The notes under the pieces: generated by a model | What the model saw: only the letters and a program-made list of their open reading frames with translations | Told to the model about the DNA's origin: nothing | Database searches by the model: none | Translations under genes and position numbers: made by a program | In this document: piece after piece, positions 24,408 through 32,167 of the stretch | How the letters are laid out: each line of letters starts with the position of its first letter | Position numbering within the stretch: the stretch's first letter is position 1 | Assembly: GCF_001591685.1 (NCBI RefSeq) | Contig: NZ_BCVJ01000009.1 | Coordinates: forward strand, 1-46,519 | DNA length: 46,519 nt | Source: Ligilactobacillus murinus DSM 20452 = NBRC 14221 | Lineage (GTDB): Bacteria; Bacillota; Bacilli; Lactobacillales; Lactobacillaceae | Direction of reading: 5' to 3'

Positions 24408-25836
24408 CTTCACTATCCTCCAATTCTAATCTGTCAGGATCTTGCTGTTGCAACGCTTGCTGGTTTTTCTTGATGTTGTCAGCATCTTGTTGATCCATTT
24501 CTTCGATAATCTCTTGTGGGTCATCAACTTGGGGCAACCAGCCGTAAGTGATCTTACGTGGAATAATACCATCAGCGTTTCTGATATTGTTTACCACATC
24601 AGATAAGTTGACTGGGATATTAGGTGCAAGATCAATATCACAGCCACTAACATCATTGTTGGCGCCTTTGATATTCACGATCGTTTGAACCATGTTCAAT
24701 CTGCGACGCAAGCCATCAAAGAAATATCGCTTTTTGATCGACAACAGATTTTCTAAGCCAAAAAGTTTGAACTTCATCGCTTCACCTGAAACATTACCCA
24801 TGAACTTCTCATCATTCATATTTGGAACATATGAGATTTTATGGATATCGTTCTCGATCGATTGACTAAGCAAGTTGACCTGAGTTTCATCAAACGACTT
24901 AGTTAGCCAGCTGATGTCTGCACCGTCTTCACGGGATGGAGCATTCAAAACACCATTCTTCAAAGCTTTCAGATCGTCATCATCTTCTGCTAATCCGAAA
25001 CCAAAGGTTACCAGGATCGCATCAACAAAGGCTTCTTTGTCTGAAATGCGATCGGTCTGCAATAAGTTATACGCATCGATCAACGAAATAAGCTGTTCAA
25101 AATCACCTTGACGTTCTTCGTTATTACGATATTCAATTAGTGGCACGGTATTAAACAAATTCTCACCGTCATAAACAATATCATCATCCCCGGATAACTC
25201 CATCGTCATTTTGGTTCTAAACTCGACAACACGTTTTGGCATGTATACAGTCACGCTATAACCGTCAATGCGACCATCAAGATCTCTCTTTGGTTGCACA
25301 AAGACCGCAAATAACGGATCATGCTCAACTGTATCATCAGTAACGACGATTGCAGCACGTGGATCAATGACTTCAATTTTTAGTTCTGTGTTCGGCGTTT
25401 CTTTTTCGTTACCCGCTTCGTCCAGTGTTATTTCTGGATCAGTCGCTTTGAGATACAGCAATTCATAGCCGTAGCCAAAAACGGATAGATCCTTTTCTAA
25501 CTCGATATCGTGCTTGTGAATGTCTGCATTCTTCAATACATCAAGTACATCATCAATGCTTTTATCCTTATCAGCAGTATACTTAACGGGATTGCCTGTC
25601 ATAAAGCCAACATTCATATCAGTGATATATTTAGCATGGTTGATCATAATATTTGCTGACTTCACCTTAGAATTATCAAATTTGTGATCATTGACATCTT
25701 GCTTACCGTTATAATAATCAGCTAATTTATTCAAACGCTTTTGCCGTTTTAAAAGCTCTCTGATCGCATAATTGATAGCTTTAATGTTTGGTTCATTTAC
25801 GTCTCCCAAAAGACTTTTATCAATCGAAATAGCCAA
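24355..25836 (-). CDS. portal protein (SPP1 gp6-like)
   Basis: A protein of 493 residues. SPP1-type portal features include KLADYYNGKQ, KYITDMNVGFMTGNPVKY and SGEAMKFKLFGLENL. The C-terminus is highly acidic with Q/D-rich runs. The start is TTG, behind AGAAGGTG. It forms the dodecameric DNA channel and docks terminase. The gene overlaps the Prp-like gene by about 50 bases. Confidence 0.9.
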   Translation of the reverse strand: MAISIDKSLLGDVNEPNIKAINYAIRELLKRQKRLNKLADYYNGKQDVNDHKFDNSKVKSANIMINHAKYITDMNVGFMTGNPVKYTADKDKSIDDVLDVLKNADIHKHDIELEKDLSVFGYGYELLYLKATDPEITLDEAGNEKETPNTELKIEVIDPRAAIVVTDDTVEHDPLFAVFVQPKRDLDGRIDGYSVTVYMPKRVVEFRTKMTMELSGDDDIVYDGENLFNTVPLIEYRNNEERQGDFEQLISLIDAYNLLQTDRISDKEAFVDAILVTFGFGLAEDDDDLKALKNGVLNAPSREDGADISWLTKSFDETQVNLLSQSIENDIHKISYVPNMNDEKFMGNVSGEAMKFKLFGLENLLSIKKRYFFDGLRRRLNMVQTIVNIKGANNDVSGCDIDLAPNIPVNLSDVVNNIRNADGIIPRKITYGWLPQVDDPQEIIEEMDQQDADNIKKNQQALQQQDPDRLELEDSEDDQDEDDKQERSNNDRG

Positions 25837-25855
25837 TTAAGCACCTTCTTTCTAT

Positions 25856-27148
25856 CTATAAGCCTCGGATATTGGGCCGTTTCGTAATTTTTGCGGTAAA
25901 GTTTTTGTGGATCACCATATAAACAAAATAACGCATAGCATCACAAGCGTGATCATGCTCTTTGACTGGCCTATCTTCACCATGCTGGGCTGCTTTTTCA
26001 TCCCAAATATAACTTGCCAACTCTTTAAATAGATTTGAGCAAGTGTCACTAAATAAGATCTTGCCTTCATTCATTGCGCTCTGAGTAACACGAATACCAT
26101 CAACAACATCATTTTTAGCTTTCTTGACCTTAAAGCCATTTTCTCGCAATACAGCAATAAAAGAAGCTGCGGACGGATCAATGATGATCTTTGCTTTGAT
26201 ATCACCAAGGAACTTTTTAAGTTCTTGGCAATATTGATCATCAGTTTTCTGTCTAGAATTAGTACGACCAGAATAATAATATTCTTTAATCAAATACCAT
26301 GTCCCTTGACTGCGCCCCCACAACAGGAACACTGTTGGGTTTTGCGTACCGTAATCGCATGAAACATAGTATTTCTCAAAATGCTCTGGCAAGTCGTGGA
26401 CCACCATGCTGTCTTTATCAAAGTTGTCATAGATAACACCTTCAGACATGACCCAAAGGCCTAAAATGTAGCGTTGATAGAACACGCCATCGAACATACG
26501 CTCGTAACGATCGATTATTTCTTTTGACAGGGATGGATTGTCTTTCATCGTGAAATGTATGCGGATCGCATTCTTTTCAGTCAGTTTATCTATCCACTCC
26601 AGTTTGAAATAATGATATGGCCCAGCCGGATTACAGTTGAACCAGAACTTAGATCCTTCAACGGAACAACGTGATATTGCCTGATTAACAAAACTTTGTG
26701 GCATAAGTGCAACTTCATCAAAGAATGCACCAGCAGCAGTTAACCCTTGAACAAGGTCTTGCGATCCTTCGTCTTTACCACCGAACAGAAAGAAAAAGTT
26801 TTCCTTGTTACCTTTTCGGATAACAAGCATGTTTTCTGAACGACTATCTTTTACAGAGTAGCCACGTCCTTGAAGCATTAACTTCAGCGGTCTAATAACG
26901 TTACGTCGTAGTGAACCAATCGTTTTACCAGCAACGATGAACTGTTTACCATTAAAGTTGTTCATAGCCCACAAAACATACGACAACGACATGACGACTG
27001 TCTTGCCAGCACGAACAGAACCGTCACAGACAAGTGCAACTTTATTTTTTAAAGCTGGCACTTTCCACCACGTTAAGACCATCAGTTGCTTCTGTGAAAA
27101 GGTCGTAAATTGAAAGGATGACTTAGTTAGCGTGTTTGTCTTCGCCAT
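25856..27148 (-). CDS. terminase large subunit
   Basis: A protein of 430 residues from ATG 27146-27148 (GGAGG nine bases upstream; an ATG three codons earlier touches that site). Walker A-like [11 protein letters not shown] lies near residues 43-53. Walker [12 protein letters not shown] lies near 145. The C-terminal nuclease has [10 protein letters not shown] and a later conserved [10 protein letters not shown]. It cuts and pumps DNA into the prohead. It overlaps the small subunit gene. Confidence 0.9.
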   Translation of the reverse strand: MAKTNTLTKSSFQFTTFSQKQLMVLTWWKVPALKNKVALVCDGSVRAGKTVVMSLSYVLWAMNNFNGKQFIVAGKTIGSLRRNVIRPLKLMLQGRGYSVKDSRSENMLVIRKGNKENFFFLFGGKDEGSQDLVQGLTAAGAFFDEVALMPQSFVNQAISRCSVEGSKFWFNCNPAGPYHYFKLEWIDKLTEKNAIRIHFTMKDNPSLSKEIIDRYERMFDGVFYQRYILGLWVMSEGVIYDNFDKDSMVVHDLPEHFEKYYVSCDYGTQNPTVFLLWGRSQGTWYLIKEYYYSGRTNSRQKTDDQYCQELKKFLGDIKAKIIIDPSAASFIAVLRENGFKVKKAKNDVVDGIRVTQSAMNEGKILFSDTCSNLFKELASYIWDEKAAQHGEDRPVKEHDHACDAMRYFVYMVIHKNFTAKITKRPNIRGL

Positions 27149-28022
27149 TATTTTCATCCTCCATCCCTTCTACTTCAGCGTTAGCCCAAACGCTTGGTAT
27201 AGCTTGTTCGATAGCCTTAATAAAGCCATCATCATCAACGATTGAGTTATCAGGCTCAGGCAAGCGTTCAAGCAACTCTTTCATCGCTTTTTGTTTGTCG
27301 TACATTTCAACAACAGCTTCACCTTTATCGATACGAATACTCTTGATATTAGACGTATCGATCTTACTGCTATCTTTAAGTAAGACTAGATTTTCATAGT
27401 AAAAAGCTTGCTCTCCTGTTTCTGGGTCGATTTTAGGATCTAAACGATAGTGACCGTTAGCATCTTCGTATGGACCGGTGTCGTCAGGTATCTTATTCCA
27501 TGAAAGTCGTTTGACCGTCTTAAATTCTAAAGCGTCTGTAACGTCGCTGTGAGCTTGTTTAAGGTATCCAAGCATAATATCATTAGCCGTTGCATAAAGT
27601 TCCGCAGACTGCTGTTTTTTTAACTCTGTGAGTTGCTTTTTTATCTTAGGGTTTCTTAGGGTTTTATGCCCCTCAACGCTTGCTGTGTTATAGCCAACAC
27701 CATACGCTTTTTGATACGCCCAAGTAGCATTGTATCGTTGCAAATAATACAGACAAAAGGCTTTCTGACGGTCTTTTAGCTCATCATTTTCAACTAGCTC
27801 ATCGATCACATCTGGACTTCTTGCCTGTGCAACTTTGCTCTTTTTTGTGTGCACCCTTTTTTCTTTTTTGTGTGCACCCTTTTTCTTGGTTGCATCCCTT
27901 TGCCAGCCATTGCGACTTTTCCAAGATTTGACAGTGTTGAGTGACACGCCATATTTTTCGGCGATGTCCTTATACTTCATCCCAGACAAGTAGTCTTTTT
28001 CAGCATCTTCAATGCGACTCAC
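27123..28022 (-). CDS. terminase small subunit
   Basis: A protein of 299 residues. The N-terminal HTH ([21 protein letters not shown], about 17-37) is followed by a Lys-rich linker, then the terminase_2 domain ([24 protein letters not shown] pattern, about 85-110). It recognises the packaging site, probably in the structured spacer directly upstream. Its 3' end overlaps the large subunit start. Confidence 0.85.
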   Translation of the reverse strand: MSRIEDAEKDYLSGMKYKDIAEKYGVSLNTVKSWKSRNGWQRDATKKKGAHKKEKRVHTKKSKVAQARSPDVIDELVENDELKDRQKAFCLYYLQRYNATWAYQKAYGVGYNTASVEGHKTLRNPKIKKQLTELKKQQSAELYATANDIMLGYLKQAHSDVTDALEFKTVKRLSWNKIPDDTGPYEDANGHYRLDPKIDPETGEQAFYYENLVLLKDSSKIDTSNIKSIRIDKGEAVVEMYDKQKAMKELLERLPEPDNSIVDDDGFIKAIEQAIPSVWANAEVEGMEDENNGEDKHAN

Positions 28023-28102
28023 TTCATATCACCCACCTCCGATTTTTAAGTAAAACAAAAAAGCCAGCGGTTAAGCTGACTTTATAATACTCTAAAAATA
28101 AA

Positions 28103-28156
28103 GACCCGGGCCGGACTCGAACCGGCTAGCATTACGCTACTCTTCAATACCGGGCC
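28103..28156 (-). ncRNA. tRNA-like element lacking an anticodon arm
   Basis: Read on the minus strand: GGCCCGG (7-bp acceptor-like, pairs with CCGGGTC), ten bases, a 4-bp hairpin TAGC/GCTA, then GCCGG-TTCGAGT-CCGGC. The last part is a perfect T-arm with TTC and GA at the expected places. The total is 54 nt, followed by TTTATTTTT. It is too short for a translating tRNA. It may be a relic, a packaging signal or a terminator with a tRNA-like fold. Confidence 0.4.
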
Positions 28157-28294
28157 ATTTTGCCACACTCGGCGTTTTACGTGGCAAGGACTTATCGCGC
28201 CCACACGTCGTACTTATTTAATGACGCAACGACACGTCAGAATGCAATTAAGATTACCTAAAAGAAAGAAGTTTCTATCCCGTTTCGGGACACT

Positions 28295-28353
28295 ATCATA
28301 ATAACCCGTTTGTGCTCTTACTGCGCTCTACTAATAGTATGACAGCGCTCTAC
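28295..28353 (-). promoter_or_regulatory. candidate late promoter with two activator sites
   Basis: Two copies of GTAGAGCGC (minus strand; 28345-28353 and 28323-28331) lie 22 bases apart, about two helical turns. They precede a -10-like TATGAT at 28295-28300; the -35 position (CAGTAA) is poor. This suits a promoter switched on by the ArpU-type protein encoded immediately upstream. Confidence 0.4.
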
Positions 28354-28356
28354 CAA

Positions 28357-28806
28357 TCATATAGTTTTCACTCTTAGATCTATCTTGTTTCTTTGAACAC
28401 ATAATCTTTCAGCAAACTCTATACATGCGGCTATCTTTAACTGATAGTATCGAGCAGTACTATATTGCACTTTCTGAGCTACTTGCCAGTCTGCTAAGCC
28501 TTTAATATAGCGATAGTAAAGTATCAACTGATAAGTGTTGCTACAGTGATTCAAAGCGACGCTCACATCTTCTAAAATAGACTTAGCCTTTGCTGACTCG
28601 CTACTAACATATTTGACGACCATATTTTCTTGGCCATTTCCAGAGCTCGGCGCTTTTGGCATACCGTCCATATTAACAGAGCGGAAGAAGCTGCGCTGTT
28701 CATCCGCCAACCGCAACAGCCTTTCAAGATCCTTATCAAAAAATTTTTTGACTTTTTCAGCAGTCGCGACCTCGTCAAGATTTGGTATCAAATCGATCAA
28801 GTCCAT
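28357..28806 (-). CDS. arpU: ArpU-family late transcription regulator
   Basis: A protein of 149 residues with the ArpU pattern: an acidic N-terminus, a central helical region and a C-terminal sigma-70-region-4-like HTH (LILYYRYIKGLADWQVAQKV, then YSTARYYQLKIAACIEFAERL). Family members (such as phage LTTR proteins) activate late gene transcription from a promoter between themselves and terS. The matching spacer here carries paired direct repeats. The ribosome binding site AGGAGGG precedes the ATG. Confidence 0.8.
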   Translation of the reverse strand: MDLIDLIPNLDEVATAEKVKKFFDKDLERLLRLADEQRSFFRSVNMDGMPKAPSSGNGQENMVVKYVSSESAKAKSILEDVSVALNHCSNTYQLILYYRYIKGLADWQVAQKVQYSTARYYQLKIAACIEFAERLCVQRNKIDLRVKTI

Positions 28807-28854
28807 TCGTCCGCCCTCCTATGTTATAATTTGTAGTAGATATTTGTTTGGAGA

Positions 28855-28882
28855 GCGACTGCATTAGCTGCGGTCGTTTTTT
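28855..28882 (+). terminator. plus-strand terminator opposing the leftward operon
   Basis: An 8-9-bp stem CGACTGCA/TGCGGTCG closes loop TTAGC and is followed by TTTTTT on the plus strand. The minus-strand version has a C-A mismatch and no T-run. A TATAAT lies on the plus strand at 28825-28830, so a short rightward RNA of about 45 nt is possible. It would begin opposite the arpU leader. Confidence 0.5.
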
Positions 28883-29282
28883 ATTTGACTGCGATCACTT
28901 TGTAACGCTTTTTAAGCATTGTCTTTTTCTTTCTAGCAATAATGACAGTTGTAACACCACACCCCACAAAGTTAGCCACTTCTTGTGCTATCTCAAATTC
29001 GTGTTTTTCGCCCGTTTGAGTATCGAATAGATACCACTTTTTGAAATAGCGATCTTTCCTTTTTCCTCTAGGAGCATGACTTTTTCCACCATGAACGCTC
29101 CAGTCCATTTTCTTTTCACCTTTTTTAGGCATACCAACTACTTTGATATACGCTTCAAAAGCCTCTGCGATCAACTTATCTTCAGGATGTTTTTTAACGT
29201 ATTTCTTCATCTCGAGTCGTTCATTCGATAGCTCATCACCATATTCCTTACTCAAGATAGTTACTGCTTCCATGAACTTCAT
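28881..29282 (-). CDS. hypothetical protein with NUMOD1-like C-terminal domain
   Basis: A protein of 133 residues. The N-terminal half is helical and charged. The C-terminal half (YLFDTQTGEKHEFEIAQEVA, then NFVGCGVTTVI...RYKV) resembles the short DNA-binding modules of homing endonuclease-associated (NUMOD1-like) proteins, but no nuclease motif is present. It is the last early gene before arpU and may bind DNA near the packaging/late region. The ribosome binding site GAGGACGG precedes the ATG. Confidence 0.45.
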   Translation of the reverse strand: MKFMEAVTILSKEYGDELSNERLEMKKYVKKHPEDKLIAEAFEAYIKVVGMPKKGEKKMDWSVHGGKSHAPRGKRKDRYFKKWYLFDTQTGEKHEFEIAQEVANFVGCGVTTVIIARKKKTMLKKRYKVIAVK

Positions 29283-29473
29283 TTTTCCGTCCTCATTAGA
29301 TCCACGATCTCATATAACTTGACCACGCATACACTGACTAAGTAAGCCACTAGTAATCCAACTAATACCAAAGCATTGATAAAGTATCCTTGCGACATTC
29401 TAATCAAGATAGCTACTAGTAACCCTGCCAACCCTAAAATATTTAGTGCATTCCACACTCCCTTGGCAAACAT
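29279..29473 (-). CDS. small two-helix membrane protein
   Basis: Sixty-four residues from ATG 29471-29473, with AAGGAGG eight bases upstream; the frame also has an ATG ten codons earlier with a poorer context. Two hydrophobic helices (about NILGLAGLLVAILIRM and FINALVLVGLLVAYLVSV) are followed by a charged tail. The stop overlaps the next start by 4 bases. The function is unknown. Confidence 0.55.
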   Translation of the reverse strand: MFAKGVWNALNILGLAGLLVAILIRMSQGYFINALVLVGLLVAYLVSVCVVKLYEIVDLMRTEK

Positions 29474-29486
29474 ATTAATTGCCTCC

Positions 29487-29564
29487 TTATTCGTTAATTG
29501 CATATCCGATAAAGATCCCGATCGCTAGAAAAGCTCCAGCGACAATGATTGTTAATACTGTCAT
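29487..29564 (-). CDS. 25-residue single-span membrane peptide
   Basis: ATG 29562-29564 overlaps the stop of the upstream gene (ATGA), with GGAG eight bases upstream. The peptide is almost entirely one hydrophobic helix (TVLTIIVAGAFLAIGIFIGY), ending in AINE. Coupling and ribosome binding site argue that it is translated. The function is unknown. Confidence 0.5.
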   Translation of the reverse strand: MTVLTIIVAGAFLAIGIFIGYAINE

Positions 29565-29755
29565 TCACTCATCTCCAAAACAAACTTTTTGACATTCTCC
29601 AGATACCGTACTTGTTGCCACAAGTATGGATCATTATCATCACTTGAGTTACCAGATAAATAAAAATCTCCTACACGTCCCCGAATATCATCAACCACTG
29701 ACATCGGATAACTGTACTTGCTTAGCAATTCAACTATTTTTTCTTTAGCTGTCAT
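29561..29755 (-). CDS. DUF6877-like small protein
   Basis: Sixty-four residues: KIVELLSKYSYPMSVVDDIR, then SDDNDPYLWQQVRYLENVKKF. The Y-x-P ... D-I ... DDPY-x-x-Q-x-R-Y-x-E-N spacing fits the DUF6877 family of short phage proteins. It overlaps the methyltransferase gene upstream. The function is unknown. Confidence 0.55.
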   Translation of the reverse strand: MTAKEKIVELLSKYSYPMSVVDDIRGRVGDFYLSGNSSDDNDPYLWQQVRYLENVKKFVLEMSE

Positions 29756-30215
29756 CTTTATCTCCTTTCAAAAAAACGGACCATCTAGTTTTACTCCTCT
29801 GATCGCCTAAAATAGGTTTCTGACCAAATGCTGTGATCACAGCCCTGAATTTGATCTGATCTTCGTTCCATTTAAAAAGTAGAATTCCAGATGGTTTAAG
29901 CACTCGTCTGCACTCATCAAAGCCACGTTTCAAATCTTCTGGCCAATTTTCTTTATCAAGCTTTCCGTATTTTTTAGCAAGCCAGCTACGATCGCCTGCA
30001 TGAATCAGATGTGGTGGATCAAACACCACTAAATCAAATGTTTCATCATCAAACGGGATGCTGCGGAAGTCGGCTTGTACGTCTGGATCAACGTCGATAA
30101 CATGTCCTGACGGAAGCTCTTCATAATACTTCCTGACGTCCATGTATGTCGTATGCTCTTCCTGCTTGTCATACCAAAACATTCGACTACCGCAACATAC
30201 ATCCAAAATTTTCAT
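29745..30215 (-). CDS. class I SAM-dependent methyltransferase
   Basis: A protein of 156 residues from ATG 30213-30215 (GGAGG seven bases upstream; earlier in-frame starts lie inside or before that site). It begins MKILDVCCGSRMFW, a SAM-binding motif I, and has VVFDPPHL (motif IV, DPPH) and a C-terminal RVLKPSGILLFKW. DPPH is close to the DPPY/NPPY of N6-adenine or N4-cytosine DNA methyltransferases, and no target-recognition domain is present. It might protect phage DNA from host restriction. The substrate cannot be told from sequence. Confidence 0.75.
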   Translation of the reverse strand: MKILDVCCGSRMFWYDKQEEHTTYMDVRKYYEELPSGHVIDVDPDVQADFRSIPFDDETFDLVVFDPPHLIHAGDRSWLAKKYGKLDKENWPEDLKRGFDECRRVLKPSGILLFKWNEDQIKFRAVITAFGQKPILGDQRSKTRWSVFLKGDKDDS

Positions 30216-30217
30216 CT

Positions 30218-30607
30218 TCATTCCTCCAAATCGTCTAATCGAGCCCACAAAATATCACTATATTGCTCCATAGCTTCCAACTGACAACGCAATAAGTTCA
30301 CTTGATCTTTTCCGATATTTGATAATTTTTCATCATCATTCAGAAAGGTTTTTAACTTTCTGATTTTTTCGTCCAGATCAGCTTTTTCTTCTTTAAGCTT
30401 TTCAACGACTGGCTTATCAGCCGTCTCTTTTTTATCTTCATACATGATTATCACTTGATGAAATGCTTCTAATAAACCACCAACTGAGCTTATTTGATAT
30501 TTAATATCAATTAGTTCTTTATCTTTGATAAAGTCGTTGATTAAATCTTCTAAGGACGGCTCATCTGATTTTCCAATATACGCCTCTGTTATAATTTTCA
30601 CTTTCAT
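30218..30607 (-). CDS. two-part small protein: Cse60-like N-terminus, crAss001_48-like C-terminus
   Basis: A protein of 129 residues. The first about 55 (MKVKIITEAYIGKSDEPSLE, then DLINDFI...DIKYQISS...HQVIIMYED) match the pattern of Cse60-like proteins. The remainder (LDEKIRKLKTFLND, then LLRCQLEAMEQYSDILWARL) matches the crAss001_48-related pattern, a coiled coil. It appears to be a natural fusion of two usually separate small families. The function is unknown. Confidence 0.5.
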   Translation of the reverse strand: MKVKIITEAYIGKSDEPSLEDLINDFIKDKELIDIKYQISSVGGLLEAFHQVIIMYEDKKETADKPVVEKLKEEKADLDEKIRKLKTFLNDDEKLSNIGKDQVNLLRCQLEAMEQYSDILWARLDDLEE

Positions 30608-30610
30608 TTA

Positions 30611-31165
30611 CTAGTCCTCAAGTTTATCTTCAGGAACTTCGACCTTTAATACATTGAGATCGAGACCTTTTGCGCGCGGATCTTTTTGCATCTCATTGAT
30701 TTTCTCTTGTGTAAACTGTGTTTTATAAGACGAAGTTTCGCTTCTTGTTTCAAAAAACCAATTACCCGTTTTTTTATTAACATTCAAATATACGGGACCT
30801 CTATTAAAATTAAGTCTGATATAATATTTCTTCTCTTTTTTGATTGTGTAGCCCGTGAAGTAGGCTTGTGATAAACGGTTAAAAAAGTCAGCTCGCTTTT
30901 CCCAACCTCGGAAACGACTCAATTTATAAAACAATTTGCTGATAAAATAATTACTACTAGTACGCTCATAGAACGGCAAGTCTTTGTATTTCTCAAACCA
31001 CTCTGCCTCTTCCTTGCTCAGCACGGCTTTCTTGACGATCTGCTCATCATCAGCTAGCTTCACATAGCCAGCTTTTTTCGATTGTTCTTCTGACACGCTC
31101 ACTTGTCTTGTGCGATCGTCATATTTGTATGTGCCATCTTGTAGCACTAATTTTTGTTCTTCCAT
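30611..31165 (-). CDS. DUF1642-like protein
   Basis: A protein of 184 residues with a central segment (VLSKEEAEWFEKYKDL, then FFNRLSQAYFTGYTI) typical of DUF1642, a family common in the early operons of lactobacillus and streptococcal phages. The ribosome binding site AGGAGG is nine bases before the ATG. The function is unknown. Confidence 0.6.
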   Translation of the reverse strand: MEEQKLVLQDGTYKYDDRTRQVSVSEEQSKKAGYVKLADDEQIVKKAVLSKEEAEWFEKYKDLPFYERTSSNYFISKLFYKLSRFRGWEKRADFFNRLSQAYFTGYTIKKEKKYYIRLNFNRGPVYLNVNKKTGNWFFETRSETSSYKTQFTQEKINEMQKDPRAKGLDLNVLKVEVPEDKLED

Positions 31166-31305
31166 TTCATTAGTCCTCCTAATTTATATTATTCAAAAAA
31201 GCGCTTTTTTTGATTATTCGATGCTAAAATCTACTGCCTATCGTCAAAAATAACCACTTTTTTTATTTTTCATCATGAGCAAATGCAATATGCTTTGTGT
31301 CCTCC

Positions 31306-31503
31306 TTACTTACCGCTCAAACCTTTGTAATATGGGATCTTCTGCTCTGATTTTTTTACAATCGGCTCATCAGATATCGTCACATTCACACCAACTTGTT
31401 TTCTGTACTCACCGACTGTCATTCCAAAATGATAAGGCTCATTTGTGCAATTCCTTGCTTTGGAATCCCAGTGAATAATACGCATATCGTCAATCTTTTT
31501 CAT
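31306..31503 (-). CDS. hypothetical small protein
   Basis: Sixty-five residues from the ATG at 31501-31503 (GGTGA upstream; an ATG four codons earlier is possible). It starts MKKIDDMRIIHWDSKARNCT and contains one W and two prolines near the C-terminus. No family is recognised. A strong AAGGAGG follows its stop, but no convincing gene begins there, and the next 130 bases hold only an A6-GCGC-T6 palindrome. Confidence 0.45.
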   Translation of the reverse strand: MKKIDDMRIIHWDSKARNCTNEPYHFGMTVGEYRKQVGVNVTISDEPIVKKSEQKIPYYKGLSGK

Positions 31504-31514
31504 GATTTTCACCA

Positions 31515-31755
31515 TTAACCAGGTTCACGCGATATCAAAGCGCTTGTCCTACCCACACGACAAGCATCTTGTTCACGTTTAGAGATCTCAACTTCAAGCA
31601 AGTTCCATTGACGCTTGAAATCAGCATAGATTTCTTCCCAGTCCCCCTTCACCCATGTAAGCTTTCCGGACAACCCCACCAAATTTTGTTTTCAGCTTGT
31701 CCAGACGTTTTTGTTGTTCAATTTTCGTCATAAAATCATTAGTTTCGCTTCTCAT
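31515..31755 (-). pseudogene. frameshifted small early gene
   Basis: ATG 31753-31755 has AAAGGAG seven bases upstream and opens a frame (MRSETNDFMTKIEQQKRLDK) that stops after 44 codons at 31621. From 31674 onward the other frame reads GKLTWVKGDWEEIYADFKRQ, then ...EISKREQDACRVGR, which looks like real protein and ends at 31515. Removing one G from the GGGG at 31674-31677 joins the two into a smooth 79-residue protein. Either the gene is broken by one inserted G, the read has an error, or the downstream part is a separate gene starting at GTG/TTG. Confidence 0.5.
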
Positions 31756-31837
31756 TGCTCTTCTCCTTTGATCTTTCTAGTTTCTTTTGTCGACGTCGAC
31801 GTTTATCTCTTTTTCGACTACGTTTCTTTCCTGTCAT
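31739..31837 (-). CDS. 32-residue highly basic peptide
   Basis: ATG 31835-31837 has GAGG seven bases upstream. The peptide starts MTGKKRSRKRDKRRRRQKKL, and 18 of its 32 residues are Lys or Arg. It overlaps the next gene start. It could be a nucleic-acid-binding peptide. The good ribosome binding site and gene-sized overlap are the only support for translation. Confidence 0.4.
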   Translation of the reverse strand: MTGKKRSRKRDKRRRRQKKLERSKEKSNEKRN

Positions 31838-31846
31838 TTTCTTTCC

Positions 31847-31933
31847 TCACTTCCTATCATGCGCAAATGCTAACAGCGCTAGTAACAAGAATAGCAATGT
31901 CAGCACTAGCCACTTATACACCAACACCAGCAT
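31847..31933 (-). CDS. 28-residue single-span membrane peptide
   Basis: ATG 31931-31933 has AAGGAG seven bases upstream and starts inside the end of the upstream gene. The peptide is one hydrophobic helix (LVLTLLFLLLALLAFA) with a short HDRK tail. The function is unknown. It resembles the other tiny membrane peptide at 29487 in design only. Confidence 0.45.
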   Translation of the reverse strand: MLVLVYKWLVLTLLFLLLALLAFAHDRK

Positions 31934-32165
31934 TTTCGCTCTCCTTTTTAGCGATCATATCTTGTGCAATCTCATCTTGATATCTGATTATCGCTACCAT
32001 GATTCCTACCACAAGCGGGTGGCCATCGTAACGCTTTTCGATCCTGCCTGTCGTATCGATCACCCATTTCCAATATTCGGCCGAATCGATCGGATAATTT
32101 TTCAGCATAATGTTAGCTGCGTTCATCCAATTCATGACATCTTTAAAAAACTTTTCCCAGTCCAT
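31914..32165 (-). CDS. hypothetical early protein
   Basis: Eighty-three residues starting MDWEKFFKDVMNWMNAANIM, helical, with YWKWVIDTTGRIEKRY in the middle. It sits directly after rusA (2-base gap) in the early operon. No family is recognised with confidence. Confidence 0.5.
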   Translation of the reverse strand: MDWEKFFKDVMNWMNAANIMLKNYPIDSAEYWKWVIDTTGRIEKRYDGHPLVVGIMVAIIRYQDEIAQDMIAKKESENAGVGV

Positions 32166-32167
32166 GA

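Larger units (their letters stand above)
28023..28356. other. structured intergenic region: candidate packaging site and late control region
   Basis: This 334-base gene-free stretch between terS and the late regulator holds several elements. They are a tRNA-like fold (28103-28156), an inverted repeat TTGCCAC/GTGGCAA (28160-28187), a CACACGTCG/CGACACGT-type pair (about 28201-28236), a TCCCG-TTT-CGGGA hairpin (28278-28290) and two direct repeats (28323-28353). cos or pac sites of Bacillota phages usually lie just before terS. No overhang can be located by eye. Confidence 0.5.

Noticed and set aside
28023-28356. HNH endonuclease gene expected beside 3'-overhang cos phages
   Set aside because: No HNH motif was found in any frame around terS or arpU; the 28881 gene has only a NUMOD1-like module without nuclease residues.
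31166-31305. AAGGAGG followed by a possible 14-codon TTG-started peptide
   Set aside because: Spacing is poor and the frame stops quickly; only an A6-GCGC-T6 palindrome is otherwise visible.
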